A stretch of 64,000 nt of DNA, from positions 5,332,001-5,396,000 of the forward strand of contig NZ_CP104174.1 in assembly GCF_025200925.1 (NCBI RefSeq), written 5' to 3'. The number at the start of each line of letters is the position of its first letter. Position 1 is the first letter of the stretch. This document shows positions 52,071 to 60,592 of this stretch, piece by piece. The notes under the pieces were generated by a model that worked only from the letters and a program-made list of their open reading frames with translations, was not told where the DNA came from and searched no databases. The position numbers were made by a program, and so were the translations under genes. The stretch is from Bradyrhizobium sp. CB1015. GTDB lineage: Bacteria > Pseudomonadota > Alphaproteobacteria > Rhizobiales > Xanthobacteraceae.

Positions 52071-53042
52071 TCAACCAAGCCGCCAGCCGACCTCCAGCGT
52101 AAAACTTTCGTAGAAGGCACGGTCGTAAGCCTGCTCCGGCGTGGCGCGCACGCGCTCGTCGAGGCGCTTGGCATCCTCGCCGACGAGGATGCGCCACCGC
52201 TCCGCCTTGACGCCGTCGAGAATGATCTTCGCCGCCTGCGCGGCCGTGGTCGGCGCGTCCTCCAGGAAGCTGCGGGCGCGCTCGGCGAACGCCGCCTGGA
52301 TGTCCTCGTCCGACATCTTGTCGGCATCGGGCACGCCGGCCGCGGCCATGCGCTTGCGCGTCAGCGCCACCTCGTCGGCATTGAGCTTCTCCGAACCATC
52401 GCCGCTCTGCACCTTGCGCGAATTGGAGACGATCGACGTGCCGATATGGCCGGGCATCACAACCGAGCATTTGACGTGCGGCGCGTGCAGGCGAAGATCG
52501 TTGATCAGCGCTTCGGTGAATCCCTTCACCGCGAACTTGGCGGCGCTGTAGGCGGTGTGCGCCTGGTTCATGCCGATCGAGGCCCAGAAGCCGTTGACGC
52601 TCGCGGTGTTGACGATGTGGGCCTCGTCGGCCGAGACCAGCATCGGCAGGAAGGTGCGCACGCCGAGATAGACGCCGCCCCAGCAGATGTTGAAGGTGCG
52701 CTCCCACTGCTCGCGCGTGTTGGTGAACAGGCTGCCGCCGCCACCGATGCCGGCATTGTTGAACAACAGGTGGATCCTGTCCGTCTTCTGCTGCTCGACG
52801 ATCTCGTCGCGAAACCGCTTCAGGTGATCCTCGATCGCAACGTCGGCGACGTGCGTCGTGACGCGCAGCCCCTGCGGCAGCTTCTCGACTTCGCAGCGCC
52901 GCTTGGTCTCGGCCATGGCCGCTTCGGAGACGTCGCACATCGCCACGTTGCAGCCTTCGGCGACGAGCTGCCGCGCGAGCTCGCGCCCCATTCCCGTGCC
53001 GCCGCCGGTGATGACTGCGATCTTTCCAGCAAAATCCTTCAT
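52071..53042 (-). CDS. Short-chain dehydrogenase/reductase (SDR)
   Basis: A 323-residue classical SDR. The cofactor motif is VITGGGTGMGRELARQL (about 10), NNAG is in LLFNNAGIGGGG, and the catalytic Tyr-Lys pair is in HTAYSAAKFAVKGF (about 167). Asp in CDVSEA suggests NAD(H) preference. The C-terminal extension of about 60 residues resembles alcohol-type SDRs of Bradyrhizobium. The start is at 53042 (MKDFAGKIAVITGG); the frame stays open to 53129. Confidence 0.93.
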   Translation of the reverse strand: MKDFAGKIAVITGGGTGMGRELARQLVAEGCNVAMCDVSEAAMAETKRRCEVEKLPQGLRVTTHVADVAIEDHLKRFRDEIVEQQKTDRIHLLFNNAGIGGGGSLFTNTREQWERTFNICWGGVYLGVRTFLPMLVSADEAHIVNTASVNGFWASIGMNQAHTAYSAAKFAVKGFTEALINDLRLHAPHVKCSVVMPGHIGTSIVSNSRKVQSGDGSEKLNADEVALTRKRMAAAGVPDADKMSDEDIQAAFAERARSFLEDAPTTAAQAAKIILDGVKAERWRILVGEDAKRLDERVRATPEQAYDRAFYESFTLEVGWRLG

Positions 53043-53129
53043 GGGACTTCGGTCCCTCCCCTTGTCGGTGTGTTTCTTGGTCACGGCGCCGCTGACGGCG
53101 GCGCGCGCAAAACTGTAGCAGCGCGACAT

Positions 53130-53505
53130 TCACGGGTAAAAGCCGCGCGCCGCCATCTTCGCCATCGGTTATTTCGGCAGGCGGACTATTGCACCGCCTG
53201 CGCTAAGCGCGCCACGCCCTACGGGCGCCTGCGGCTCGCGGCCTGCTGTGCGCGCGATGCTGTGCGGGCCTTGTGAAGTGGATCATAGGCTGCGCAGCCC
53301 TGACGATCGATCATCCCCAGGTGTTTTTCTGCGAGTTCCCCGTATTTGTCCGGCTTCGGGTCAATGGCGATTTTTTTACAATCCGAATCGTCGAGTGGGG
53401 GGTGGACGCTGGGTTGAGTCGGCCCGCGTGTTGTTTGCGTGTCACAGCTCTGGCACTCCGCTTGCATCCTCTTCGTGGTCAGAAACAACCGACGAGGTGA
53501 TAGGA
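53130..53505. other. Intergenic region, possible small minus-strand gene
   Basis: 376 bases between the SDR and the small Cys protein. The only candidate is the low-confidence 82-codon frame at 53219-53467. Confidence 0.5.
53219..53467 (-). CDS. Possible small hypothetical protein
   Basis: An 82-residue frame from ATG 53467. The centre reads DSDCKKIAIDPKPDKYGELA and then HLGMIDRQGCAAYDPLHKAR, which looks protein-like, but the ends are low-complexity and no good ribosome-binding site is seen. Confidence 0.3.
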   Translation of the reverse strand: MQAECQSCDTQTTRGPTQPSVHPPLDDSDCKKIAIDPKPDKYGELAEKHLGMIDRQGCAAYDPLHKARTASRAQQAASRRRP

Positions 53506-53745
53506 ATGTTCGTGACCGTCGTTGCCGTGCTTTGCCGGCTTGGCGCAGCCAGCTCAGGCAGTTGCGTCGAGGAAATCGTGACCGACAGCAACATGACACC
53601 CGAGATTTCGCTCATGCAGTGCGCGATCGGCGCACAAGCGCCCCTTGCGAAGTGGATGGGCGAGCATCCGATCTATCACGCGAACTGGCGCCTTGAGCGC
53701 TACAAATGCGTGCCGGGTCATTATGAGATCAAGGGCCACGCCTAA
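53506..53745 (+). CDS. Small Cys-containing hypothetical protein
   Basis: A 79-residue protein preceded by GAGGTGATAGGA, a good ribosome-binding site. The first ~18 residues (MFVTVVAVLCRLGAASSG) may be a weak signal peptide. Cysteines at 10, 20, 39 and 68 and a conserved-looking stretch APLAKWMGEHPIYHANWRLE are notable. The three cysteines beyond the signal part could form a disulfide. The function is unknown. Confidence 0.7.
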   Translation: MFVTVVAVLCRLGAASSGSCVEEIVTDSNMTPEISLMQCAIGAQAPLAKWMGEHPIYHANWRLERYKCVPGHYEIKGHA

Positions 53746-53892
53746 GGCCCCGCAATACTACTGGTACCAAACCACGGATACCAGAACGACCGATCCAAGA
53801 GGAAACGCCCCGGAGGCCGCTTGTCCCTCCGTGCGGACACAGCGCCAGACCGATCGCGGCAGGCGCTCTGTGACAATGATCACGCCCTCCCT

Positions 53893-54867
53893 CTAGGCCA
53901 CCTCACGCAAGATGATCGCACGTGCCCGCCGCCCTTCCGGCGTCGGCATCAGCGCGAAGTTGTGCGGTTGCTCGCGCAGGAGATGCAGCTCGACCGGCAC
54001 GCCCACAGCCCTCGCCCTTGCGGCAAGATCGACGCTGTCGGGATACAGCAGATCGCGCGTGCCCGAAAAGATCGTCATCGGCGCCAGCGCGCGGAAGCCG
54101 CCGTTGAGCGGGCTGACGAAGGGATGGCCGACATCGAGCTCGCCGGCATAGAGCCGCGCCGCCTCGACGATCCCTGGAATATCCTGGAACGGATCGCGCG
54201 CCGCGATCGCAACCTGCTCCGGACGACTGACCGAGGCATCGGCCGCGGGCGAGATCAGCAGCATCCGGCTCGGCTGCCGATGACCGCGATCACGCAGCCA
54301 TTGGCAGGCGGCGAGCGCAAGGCCAGCCCCCGCCGAATTGCCTACGATCGTCACCTTTGCCTCGCCTGCGTCTTCCAGCAGCATGCGCAGCAGCTCGGCC
54401 GTCGCCGGCACGACGTCCTTGGCGGTCGCCCGCGGCGCCAGCGGGTAGATCGGCACGACGCAGCAGATGCGCGCCTTGCGCGTCATCTCGCCGATGAAGC
54501 GCCAATGCGCCGGCACGATCTCGTTGATGTAGCCGCCGCCGTGCAGGAACATGACGTAGTTGCAGCCCTCGTGGCCTGACGACGGCGCGGTGTAATAGAC
54601 CGGCCAGCCGCCCATCTTGGTCAGGATCACATCGACGCCGCGGCCGACCCCGATCGGCTCATGAGAGGCCGGCGCCAGCGCCAGCTTCTGCACTTGTGCC
54701 TGCACGACCTCGGCTGATGCCAGCTGCTTCTTGAATGGTAGCAGCCGCAGCAGCATGTTGAAGACGCGACTTTGCAGGCTTGGTGCGGGATCACGCGGCG
54801 CCCGCGCGCCGAATACGCAGCCGCCCGGACAGAATTGAAAGGCCGATACAAGTCTCGCAACGCTCAT
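53893..54867 (-). CDS. HSL-family alpha/beta hydrolase (carboxylesterase/lipase)
   Basis: A 324-residue esterase of the hormone-sensitive-lipase group. The oxyanion motif is FLHGGGYINE (about 95), the nucleophile Ser is in IVGNSAGAGLAL, the acid is in SGTRDLLYPDS and the His in REQPHNFALMP. It hydrolyses short acyl esters. ATG 54867 follows GGGGATG; ATG 54954 would extend the frame into the divergent tetR promoter. It is probably controlled by the divergent TetR. Confidence 0.9.
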   Translation of the reverse strand: MSVARLVSAFQFCPGGCVFGARAPRDPAPSLQSRVFNMLLRLLPFKKQLASAEVVQAQVQKLALAPASHEPIGVGRGVDVILTKMGGWPVYYTAPSSGHEGCNYVMFLHGGGYINEIVPAHWRFIGEMTRKARICCVVPIYPLAPRATAKDVVPATAELLRMLLEDAGEAKVTIVGNSAGAGLALAACQWLRDRGHRQPSRMLLISPAADASVSRPEQVAIAARDPFQDIPGIVEAARLYAGELDVGHPFVSPLNGGFRALAPMTIFSGTRDLLYPDSVDLAARARAVGVPVELHLLREQPHNFALMPTPEGRRARAIILREVA

Positions 54868-54911
54868 CGCCACATCCCCATCCGGCTGTTTCGACCCGGC
54901 GACGAAGAGGG

Positions 54912-54958
54912 TTGCCGACCCGCCGCCACTTGCCGATATAATGCGAGCATTCACTCGC
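54912..54958 (+). promoter_or_regulatory. tetR promoter with operator-like dyad
   Basis: A perfect -10 hexamer TATAAT lies at 54937-54942, with TTGCCG 19 bases upstream as a -35. Just after it GCGAG-cattca-CTCGC (54943-54958) is a dyad located where a TetR protein would block transcription. This argues against ATG 54941 as the tetR start, as it lies inside the -10 box. Confidence 0.5.
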
Positions 54959-54988
54959 TTTTCCTACTCGCTTTCAGATCACAAGGCC

Positions 54989-55612
54989 GTGGCCCGCAAA
55001 CCGCCCACAAAACCCCGGAAAAATGCCTCGCAGGAGCGATCCCGCGCCACCGTCGACGCGCTGGTCGAGGCAACTGCTCGCATTCTGGTCAAGGAAGGCT
55101 TTGAGAGGGCCAGCACCAACCGCATCGCGGAAGTCGCCGGCGTCAGCGTCGGCTCGCTCTATCAATATTTTCCCAGCAAGGAGGCGCTCGTCGCCGCCGT
55201 CATCGACCGCCACAACGATGCGATCATGACGGTCGTCCGCGCCGCCTTCGCGGAGGTCGCCGACCTGCCGATCGAGAAGGCCGTGCGCCGCCTCGTCACG
55301 GTCGCGATCGAGGCCCATCACATCAACCCGAACCTGCACCGCGTCCTCGCCGAGCAGATCCCCCGCTCCGGCCACCTCGCCGAGGTCGAAGCCTACAACC
55401 ACGAAGTCCACGCCCTCGTGCGCGCCTATCTCGAACGCCACCGCAAGGACATGCGCAAGATCGACCCCGCGCTCGCAGCATTCATGTGCGTGAGCGCGAT
55501 CGAAGCCATCGCGCACAACACCGTGCTGAACGGAGCCGAGATGCTGTCGGAGAAAGTGGCGAAGGTGCTGGTGGACGAGACGACGCGGATGGTGGTGGGG
55601 TATTTGAGGTAG
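54989..55612 (+). CDS. TetR family transcriptional regulator
   Basis: A 207-residue regulator. The N-terminal HTH reads RATVDALVEATARILVKEGF, then TNRIAEVAGVSVGSLYQYFP (recognition helix) with the usual SLYQYFPSKE motif. The C-terminal ligand domain (about 70-205) is helical. GTG 54989 gives the family N-terminus MARKPPTKPRKN and lies some 40 bases after the predicted transcription start. It is divergent from the esterase gene, its likely target. Confidence 0.9.
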   Translation: MARKPPTKPRKNASQERSRATVDALVEATARILVKEGFERASTNRIAEVAGVSVGSLYQYFPSKEALVAAVIDRHNDAIMTVVRAAFAEVADLPIEKAVRRLVTVAIEAHHINPNLHRVLAEQIPRSGHLAEVEAYNHEVHALVRAYLERHRKDMRKIDPALAAFMCVSAIEAIAHNTVLNGAEMLSEKVAKVLVDETTRMVVGYLR

Positions 55613-55980
55613 GTGGGCGCCAAGCCAGGGCACTTCCTATCTAGCTACGCACGACGCTTCTTGAGCTTCGCGTCCAGCCTGATGACGATCGCTCTCCCTG
55701 CGTCCAAAGCTGGTCGTATTGCGCGACTCACCTCCGCCGGGACGCGACCACGTCTATCCTAGGCCGGCAGCTCACCTCGCTGATTTTAAATATTTAAATA
55801 TATTTAATTCTGGGCGAATTAATACCTGATTATTTGAGGTCGGGAGAGCGAGACCGCGGTCAATCTCAGTCAGGTGCTCCGCGATGTCGGTATGCCATCA
55901 CCGTTCTGCGCGTGTTAAGGAACGCGACCTCGGAGCTTGCATTGTCCGCTTGATCTTCAATCGTTCATGAGAGGTCGACA
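55613..55980. other. Intergenic region with a gene remnant
   Basis: 368 bases with no intact gene. The middle (55,790-55,830) is AT-rich, with TATTTAAATATATTTAA. A protein-like frame at 55645-55758 is annotated as a remnant. Confidence 0.55.
55645..55758 (-). pseudogene. C-terminal gene remnant, possibly HIRAN-like
   Basis: Between two stops the minus strand reads DRRGRVPAEVSRAIRPALDA and continues to LDAKLKKRRA. The pattern GxxPxEVxxAIxPxLDAG resembles the end of a HIRAN domain, but that is a weak memory-based match. No start codon with a full domain is present. Confidence 0.3.
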
Positions 55981-56526
55981 ATGCATCTTCTCGTCAGAAT
56001 CGCGGCGATTGCGACAGTCCCTGCTTGGATCGGATTGAACGCGAACGGCGCTGCAGCACAGGATTTCAATGACCGATGGTCTATCATTCCGAGGGCTCAG
56101 GCAGAGCCGGCGCCTGGCCTCGAACAGCCGAAGAAGGATCAGATTGAGGCTCCATCTCCCACCGCACAAGAGCCCTCGGCTGATCGCTCGGGTATGCGAT
56201 CTTTCAATCGAGTCATTTCGGGAAAGGCCTCCTATTATTCGTATTCCAAAGGCAAGACAGCGAGCGGTTCGTCATTCAATCGGAATCACCTCACGGCAGC
56301 GCATCGCAGCCTGCCGTTCGGCACCAAGCTCCGCGTGACGTACGGAGGAAGCAGCGTCATCGTCACCATCAATGACAGAGGCCCGTTCATTCGTAGCCGC
56401 GTCCTCGATCTCTCGCTCGCTGCCGCGCGCAGCTTGGGGATTACGGATCGTGGCGTAGCTCAGATTCGTGCCGAGGTGTTGTCGACACCCAACCCCGCCG
56501 AAGCGAAATTGCCTTCAACTAATTGA
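55981..56526 (+). CDS. RlpA-like double-psi beta-barrel protein
   Basis: A 181-residue exported protein. A signal peptide (about 1-27, ending GAAAQ) is followed by a Pro/Glu-rich linker and a DPBB domain (about 78-170): GKASYYSYSKGKTASGSSFN, TAAHRSLPFGTKLRVTYGG, TINDRGPFIRSRVLDLSLAA. The catalytic-type Asp and the DRGPF motif are intact, so it may be a septal lytic transglycosylase like RlpA of Pseudomonas; there is no SPOR domain. GAGAGG lies before the ATG. Confidence 0.92.
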   Translation: MHLLVRIAAIATVPAWIGLNANGAAAQDFNDRWSIIPRAQAEPAPGLEQPKKDQIEAPSPTAQEPSADRSGMRSFNRVISGKASYYSYSKGKTASGSSFNRNHLTAAHRSLPFGTKLRVTYGGSSVIVTINDRGPFIRSRVLDLSLAAARSLGITDRGVAQIRAEVLSTPNPAEAKLPSTN

Positions 56527-56939
56527 ACTCCAACGCTACTGCGCCATCATTCAGCCCTTCGCTCTGGTTGAACATTGGGGATGGATCGGAGCGCACACGG
56601 GTGTTTAAGCCGCCGCTCCGCACGAAGAACGCGGTGATTGATCTGAACTAAGCTCCGGGTGGATACGAAGCCGACGGTCGCAGATATTTTCACATCACGA
56701 CACCGCTGGCATGATGACATTATGCCCTGTTTTATACCCCTGTTTTGCCCGACGCGTCAAATCGCTTTCGGAAAAACGTTATTCTCCAATGACATCGCTA
56801 CTGTGCATGGGGTTGTTTTTCGACTCTTTGCTGCACCGGCCGCCGAAGCGGCCAGCGCTTCTGGTCACACGCATCCCTCGGGCTGGGAGCAGCCCCCCAC
56901 GCCGACGCTCAATCCACCCGACAGATGATTTGAAAAAAA
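56527..56939. other. Non-coding flank of the integration site
   Basis: 413 bases from the RlpA-like gene to the tRNA fragment. Frames here give only low-complexity peptides and none is convincing; this is the former downstream flank of the tRNA-Pro gene. Confidence 0.6.
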
Positions 56940-56984
56940 TGGTCGGAGCGAGAGGATTTGAACCTCCGACCCCTAGTCTCCCAG
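56940..56984 (-). other. attachment-site scar: 3' fragment of tRNA-Pro (GGG)
   Basis: On the minus strand 45 nt reproduce the 3' half of tRNA-Pro: anticodon loop CTGGGAG (anticodon GGG), the 3' strand of the anticodon stem ACTAGG, variable loop, T arm GGAGG-TTCAAAT-CCTCT, acceptor strand CGCTCCG, discriminator A and CCA. The 5' half is replaced from 56985 on. Tyrosine-recombinase phages and islands insert at exactly this position of tRNA genes and leave such a fragment on the side of the host's old 3' flank. Confidence 0.85.
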
Positions 56985-57266
56985 GCGAGCGCTTATCATT
57001 GTTCTTACTGGCCTTTTCTGCAAACCAGCTGATTTTTGCTGCATTGAAACTTCATCGCTTTTCACTGCGGCTGCAAACAGCAGCAGCGGGACTTCGCGGC
57101 TCAATTCTGAAAAACCGACTCACTTTCGCCACAGTCTCCACGCAAGATAATTACGTATTCGGGGCCCGCTCCGAAACGAAAGCACAGCATTGAGGAATCC
57201 CCTCGCTCGCCTGACTGGCGGGCCAACCTCTGCTGTGTGCCTAATTGTCCGTCACGTCCCGCCTAA

Positions 57267-57464
57267 AATCCCGCCGTTGACGACCGGGAAGACGCGCGCG
57301 GGCACACCACCGACGCGGCGCTGACCTTCCGAACGTATTATTTCGCCACTCTCAGCCTCAATGACCGGCTGCTCTATGAGGGCCACCAATACGAGATCAC
57401 CGGCATCACGGAAGTCGGCCGGCGCGTTGGGATGGATCTCAGATGTCAACGGGTGGGCCCATGA
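57267..57464 (+). pseudogene. Phage head-closure / head-tail adaptor gene, 5' truncated
   Basis: An open frame without start reads ALTFRTYYFATLSLNDRLLY, EGHQYEITGITEVGRRVGMD and ends with TGA. EGxxYEITGIxEVGRRxGMD is the typical end of SPP1 gp16 / HK97-like head-closure proteins. A TAA lies just ahead (57264-57266), so the N-terminal part is lost. Confidence 0.7.
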
Positions 57465-57478
57465 AGCGCGAACCATCC

Positions 57479-58162
57479 CTAAAACGGTATCTCTTCACCC
57501 GGCCTACCGTAGATCTTGATCATCTTCTGTTCGTGATCCAGTTCGGGGGCAAGCTCGTCCACGACGGGCCTCAGCTCCTTCACAACCAGCTCGGCAGCGT
57601 GCCAAATGCTCCCTGCAAGGGAATGTCCAAGCTCGATTTGCCACGGTCTATTCCCATAATCACCGTTCGCCCATGTCAACGTGTCCGAACCGAGCTCAAG
57701 CTTGATCGCGCCAAGCCGTCTGAGGCCATCTCGCATGTTGCGTATCTCGGCAATCACATGGCGCGGAAAGACATCAAGACGCGCCCAAGCCTCCTCCAGT
57801 TCCGGTGGCTCATCAAGCGCGAAATCTGCCGCTTCCCATCCGAGTCGATGAACCGCGAAGCGGTTGTTCAGTATCCGCGCTTTTTCGTAAAGTTGCGTAA
57901 GTGCGACTTCCAGCTTGAGGAACAGCGCTACCTTACGGCGCATCTCGTCGCGGTCCGCGACCTCCCGATCGTAGCGGACTTTTGCAGTGGCACCGCGATA
58001 TGCAATGCCCGCCGCAATCAACGCGACAAAGCCCGTCATCAACGTCTGCCACTTCTCCAGCTTCGAAAGGTCAACTGCTCCCCACAAGCCCAGCCACACC
58101 GTCAAAACGGCAGTGAGCATAAGAGCGGAAATGGTGGGGAGACCTGGAAGATTCGGTTTCAT
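57479..58162 (-). CDS. Hypothetical membrane protein inside the prophage (accessory gene)
   Basis: A 227-residue protein I do not recognise. Two N-terminal membrane helices (ALMLTAVLTVWLGLWGAV and WQTLMTGFVALIAAGIAYRG) are followed by a cytoplasmic, charged and helical domain (YDREVADRDEMRRKVALFLK). It is the only gene of the element on the minus strand in this window and breaks the late operon order, as phage accessory (moron) genes do. The ATG at 58162 is chosen; the longer frame to 58273 lies over the terminase gene start. A role in superinfection exclusion or stress is possible but unproved. Confidence 0.65.
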   Translation of the reverse strand: MKPNLPGLPTISALMLTAVLTVWLGLWGAVDLSKLEKWQTLMTGFVALIAAGIAYRGATAKVRYDREVADRDEMRRKVALFLKLEVALTQLYEKARILNNRFAVHRLGWEAADFALDEPPELEEAWARLDVFPRHVIAEIRNMRDGLRRLGAIKLELGSDTLTWANGDYGNRPWQIELGHSLAGSIWHAAELVVKELRPVVDELAPELDHEQKMIKIYGRPGEEIPF

Positions 58163-58209
58163 GGCGGAAGGTTGCAAACTTCGTCCGCAATTGTCGAGAG
58201 AGTTGCGGC

Positions 58210-58584
58210 ATGAAAGGCCGAAAACCACAGCTTGCCCCTGACGTGAACGCGCTAGACGCCACGACCAAAGCACCGACTTGGCTCAGCAAGCACGCCAAAG
58301 CCGAATGGCGCCGTGTGATGCCGGAGCTTGCGAGGCGCCGCATTCTCACCGTGGCAGACCTGGGCTCATTGGAGAGTTATTGCGTTGCCATGGGCAGGGT
58401 TCGGCAGTTGGAGACGCTCTTGCGAACCGAGATCGATCTGAAGCTCCTCCGCGCCCAGGATAAGAGCATGGTGACGGCGCGTCAGCTCGCGGCCGAACTT
58501 GGCTTGACCCCCGTGTCCCGCTCGCGGCCAGCCGTGCGCGACAATGACAACGAAGGCGACGATGAAAACCCGCTCGCCCTCTAA
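58210..58584 (+). CDS. Phage terminase small subunit, P27 family
   Basis: A 124-residue protein of the P27/TerS type. KGRKPQLAPDVNALDATTKA, AEWRRVMPELARRRILTVAD and SLESYCVAMGRVRQLETLL are the family blocks. It recognises the packaging site and recruits the large subunit. Its 3' end overlaps the large-subunit start. Confidence 0.88.
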   Translation: MKGRKPQLAPDVNALDATTKAPTWLSKHAKAEWRRVMPELARRRILTVADLGSLESYCVAMGRVRQLETLLRTEIDLKLLRAQDKSMVTARQLAAELGLTPVSRSRPAVRDNDNEGDDENPLAL

Positions 58585-60187
58585 GGATACCTATCCGCAC
58601 TGGATTTACGACAACTCGCCCATTCCAGACCCACTCGGTTGCGGCGAGCGCGCTGTCACGTTCCTCCGGCGCCTAAAGCATCCCAAGTCGACGCTCCCTC
58701 GAAAGCAGTTTCAGCTTGACCCATGGCAGGAACGAGTTGTGCGGGCGATCTATGGGCCCCGCAATGCAGACGGCTCGCGCATCGTATCTACAGCGATCAT
58801 CCTGGTGGGACGCGGGAACAGGAAAACGTCTCTGTCCAGCGCATTAGCCCTTCTCCACACCATCGGGCCGGAGCGTATGTCCGGCGGCGAAGTGATCTTT
58901 GCCGCCAGCGACCGCAGTCAGGCTGGCATCGCGTTCAAAGAAGCTCGCGGCATTGTGCAGGCGGACCCCAAGCACCTAGCACCGGTCACCAAGATCTACG
59001 ACGCCTTCAACAGCGCCAAAAAGATCGCGTATCCCCGCGAGGGGACCGAGCTGGAAGTCATTTCTGCAGACGCGCCGTCTAAGGAGGGCCGCACGCCTTC
59101 GTTCGTTCTCGCCGACGAACTGCACGTTTGGCGCGGAACTGATCTTTGGAAAGTTCTGACCAACGGCCTGGACAAGATCGACAACAGCTTGCTTGTCGTC
59201 GCGACGACCGCCGGTCGCGGGCAGGACGGCGTCGCTCATGAGGTAATCGAGCGCGCCCGCAAGATCGCCCGGGGCGAGATCGTCGACCCCACATGGCTGC
59301 CGGTGCTGTTCGAGTCGCCGGCCGATGTTGACTATACCAGCGAGGACGCATGGCGCCGCGTCAATCCCGGCAGCGCCCACGGGTATCCCTCGATCGCAGG
59401 CTTTCGTCGGCATGTCGCGCGGGCCAAAGATAGTCTGACCGAGCGCGACAGCCTGTTGCAATACAAACTCAATGTCTGGCTCGATCACTCGACTAGCCCG
59501 TTTGTCGACATGGCGACCTATGACAAGGGTGCGGCACCGGTCGACTATGAGGCCTTGCGCGGCGCGCCATGCTGGGTTGGCGTCGACATGAGCAAGACGA
59601 CCGACCTTTCAGCCGTCGTCGCATGCTTCCGGGACGGCGACACCTACACTGTGTTGCCGCACTTCTTTTGTCCTGAGGCCGATATCCGCAAGCGCGGCGA
59701 CCTGGACGGTGTGAACTACGCCTCCTGGGCCAAAGACAGTTTCATTACGGCCACGCCCGGAAACGTCATCGATAACGCCGCGGTCGCGGATTACATCCGG
59801 TCGCTCGCGGAACGTTTCCAGGTCCAAGAGATCGGCTTTGACGTGGCGTTTGCTCAGGGCGTCATGGCGCCACTGGTCGACGAAGGCTACCCGGTCGTGA
59901 CGATCCGCCAAGGCTGGGTGACGCAATCGCCGGCCCTGAACGTCCTGGAGCGCGCGATAATCAGCGGCAACTTTAGACATTCCGGCCATCCCGTGTTGCG
60001 GTGGAATTTCGCCAACGTCGCCATCCACAAAGACGCGAACGACAACCGGATCATTCACAAGAGCAAGTCGACCGATCGCATTGACGGCGCGGCGGCAACT
60101 TGGATGGCAGTTTCGCGCGCCGCAGCCGGCGAGAGCAATCGATCGCTCTATGACCTGCCCAACGCCGTTGAACTCCTTTCGTGGTGA
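58562..60187 (+). CDS. Phage terminase large subunit (ATPase and nuclease)
   Basis: A 541-residue TerL of the HK97/P27-linked group. Walker A reads ILVGRGNRKTSLSSALAL (a GxxxxKT variant), Walker B FVLADELHVW, coupling motif VVATTAGRG. The nuclease domain has the acidic residue in WVGVDMSKTTDLSAVVACF and GFDVAFAQG, and ends with RIDGAAATWMAV. All key acidic residues seem to be kept, so it may be functional. ATG 58562 has GAAGG in front; ATG 58544 is six codons upstream. The next gene starts three bases after the stop. Confidence 0.92.
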   Translation: MKTRSPSKDTYPHWIYDNSPIPDPLGCGERAVTFLRRLKHPKSTLPRKQFQLDPWQERVVRAIYGPRNADGSRIVSTAIILVGRGNRKTSLSSALALLHTIGPERMSGGEVIFAASDRSQAGIAFKEARGIVQADPKHLAPVTKIYDAFNSAKKIAYPREGTELEVISADAPSKEGRTPSFVLADELHVWRGTDLWKVLTNGLDKIDNSLLVVATTAGRGQDGVAHEVIERARKIARGEIVDPTWLPVLFESPADVDYTSEDAWRRVNPGSAHGYPSIAGFRRHVARAKDSLTERDSLLQYKLNVWLDHSTSPFVDMATYDKGAAPVDYEALRGAPCWVGVDMSKTTDLSAVVACFRDGDTYTVLPHFFCPEADIRKRGDLDGVNYASWAKDSFITATPGNVIDNAAVADYIRSLAERFQVQEIGFDVAFAQGVMAPLVDEGYPVVTIRQGWVTQSPALNVLERAIISGNFRHSGHPVLRWNFANVAIHKDANDNRIIHKSKSTDRIDGAAATWMAVSRAAAGESNRSLYDLPNAVELLSW

Positions 60188-60190
60188 TGC

Positions 60191-60592
60191 ATGGCCGATA
60201 ACGAGGATCTGGACGCATACCTTCAATCGCTGCCGGACAAGATCACTGAGCATCTATCGGACGTGCTGCGCGAGCAGGCATTCCGCCTTTCGGATGCTCA
60301 GCGCGCGGCTTTGCGATCACTTGAGCAATCGCCAGAGACCGGCGCCTTGGAAGCGTCGTGCACCGTCGCTGCCGGCGCCAATGACCTGGAATACTTCGTT
60401 GAGGCCGGCGGCGACATGACGACCAAGGAGGTCCGGGAAGGTAGCGGCGTCGAATATGATTACGCGCTCGCCTTTGAATTCGGGACAAGCCGACAGCCGG
60501 CCCGACCGTTCTTCTACAACACCTATGAAGCCATGCGCGACGACATGCAGCAGGCGATCGACGAAGCAGTAAGCGAGGTTCTAAATGATTGA
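60191..60592 (+). CDS. HK97-gp10-like tail completion protein
   Basis: A 133-residue protein of the HK97 gp10 (tail terminator/completion) family. The end VEYDYALAFEFGTSRQPARP followed by FFYNTYEAMRDDM is the family signature. It overlaps the next gene by eight bases. Confidence 0.87.
   Translation: MADNEDLDAYLQSLPDKITEHLSDVLREQAFRLSDAQRAALRSLEQSPETGALEASCTVAAGANDLEYFVEAGGDMTTKEVREGSGVEYDYALAFEFGTSRQPARPFFYNTYEAMRDDMQQAIDEAVSEVLND

Noticed and set aside
56711..57193. 160-codon plus-strand frame over the tRNA-Pro fragment
   Set aside because: Its centre (GARGFEPPTPSLPG) is the familiar false translation of an antisense tRNA, and the rest is low complexity; not a gene.
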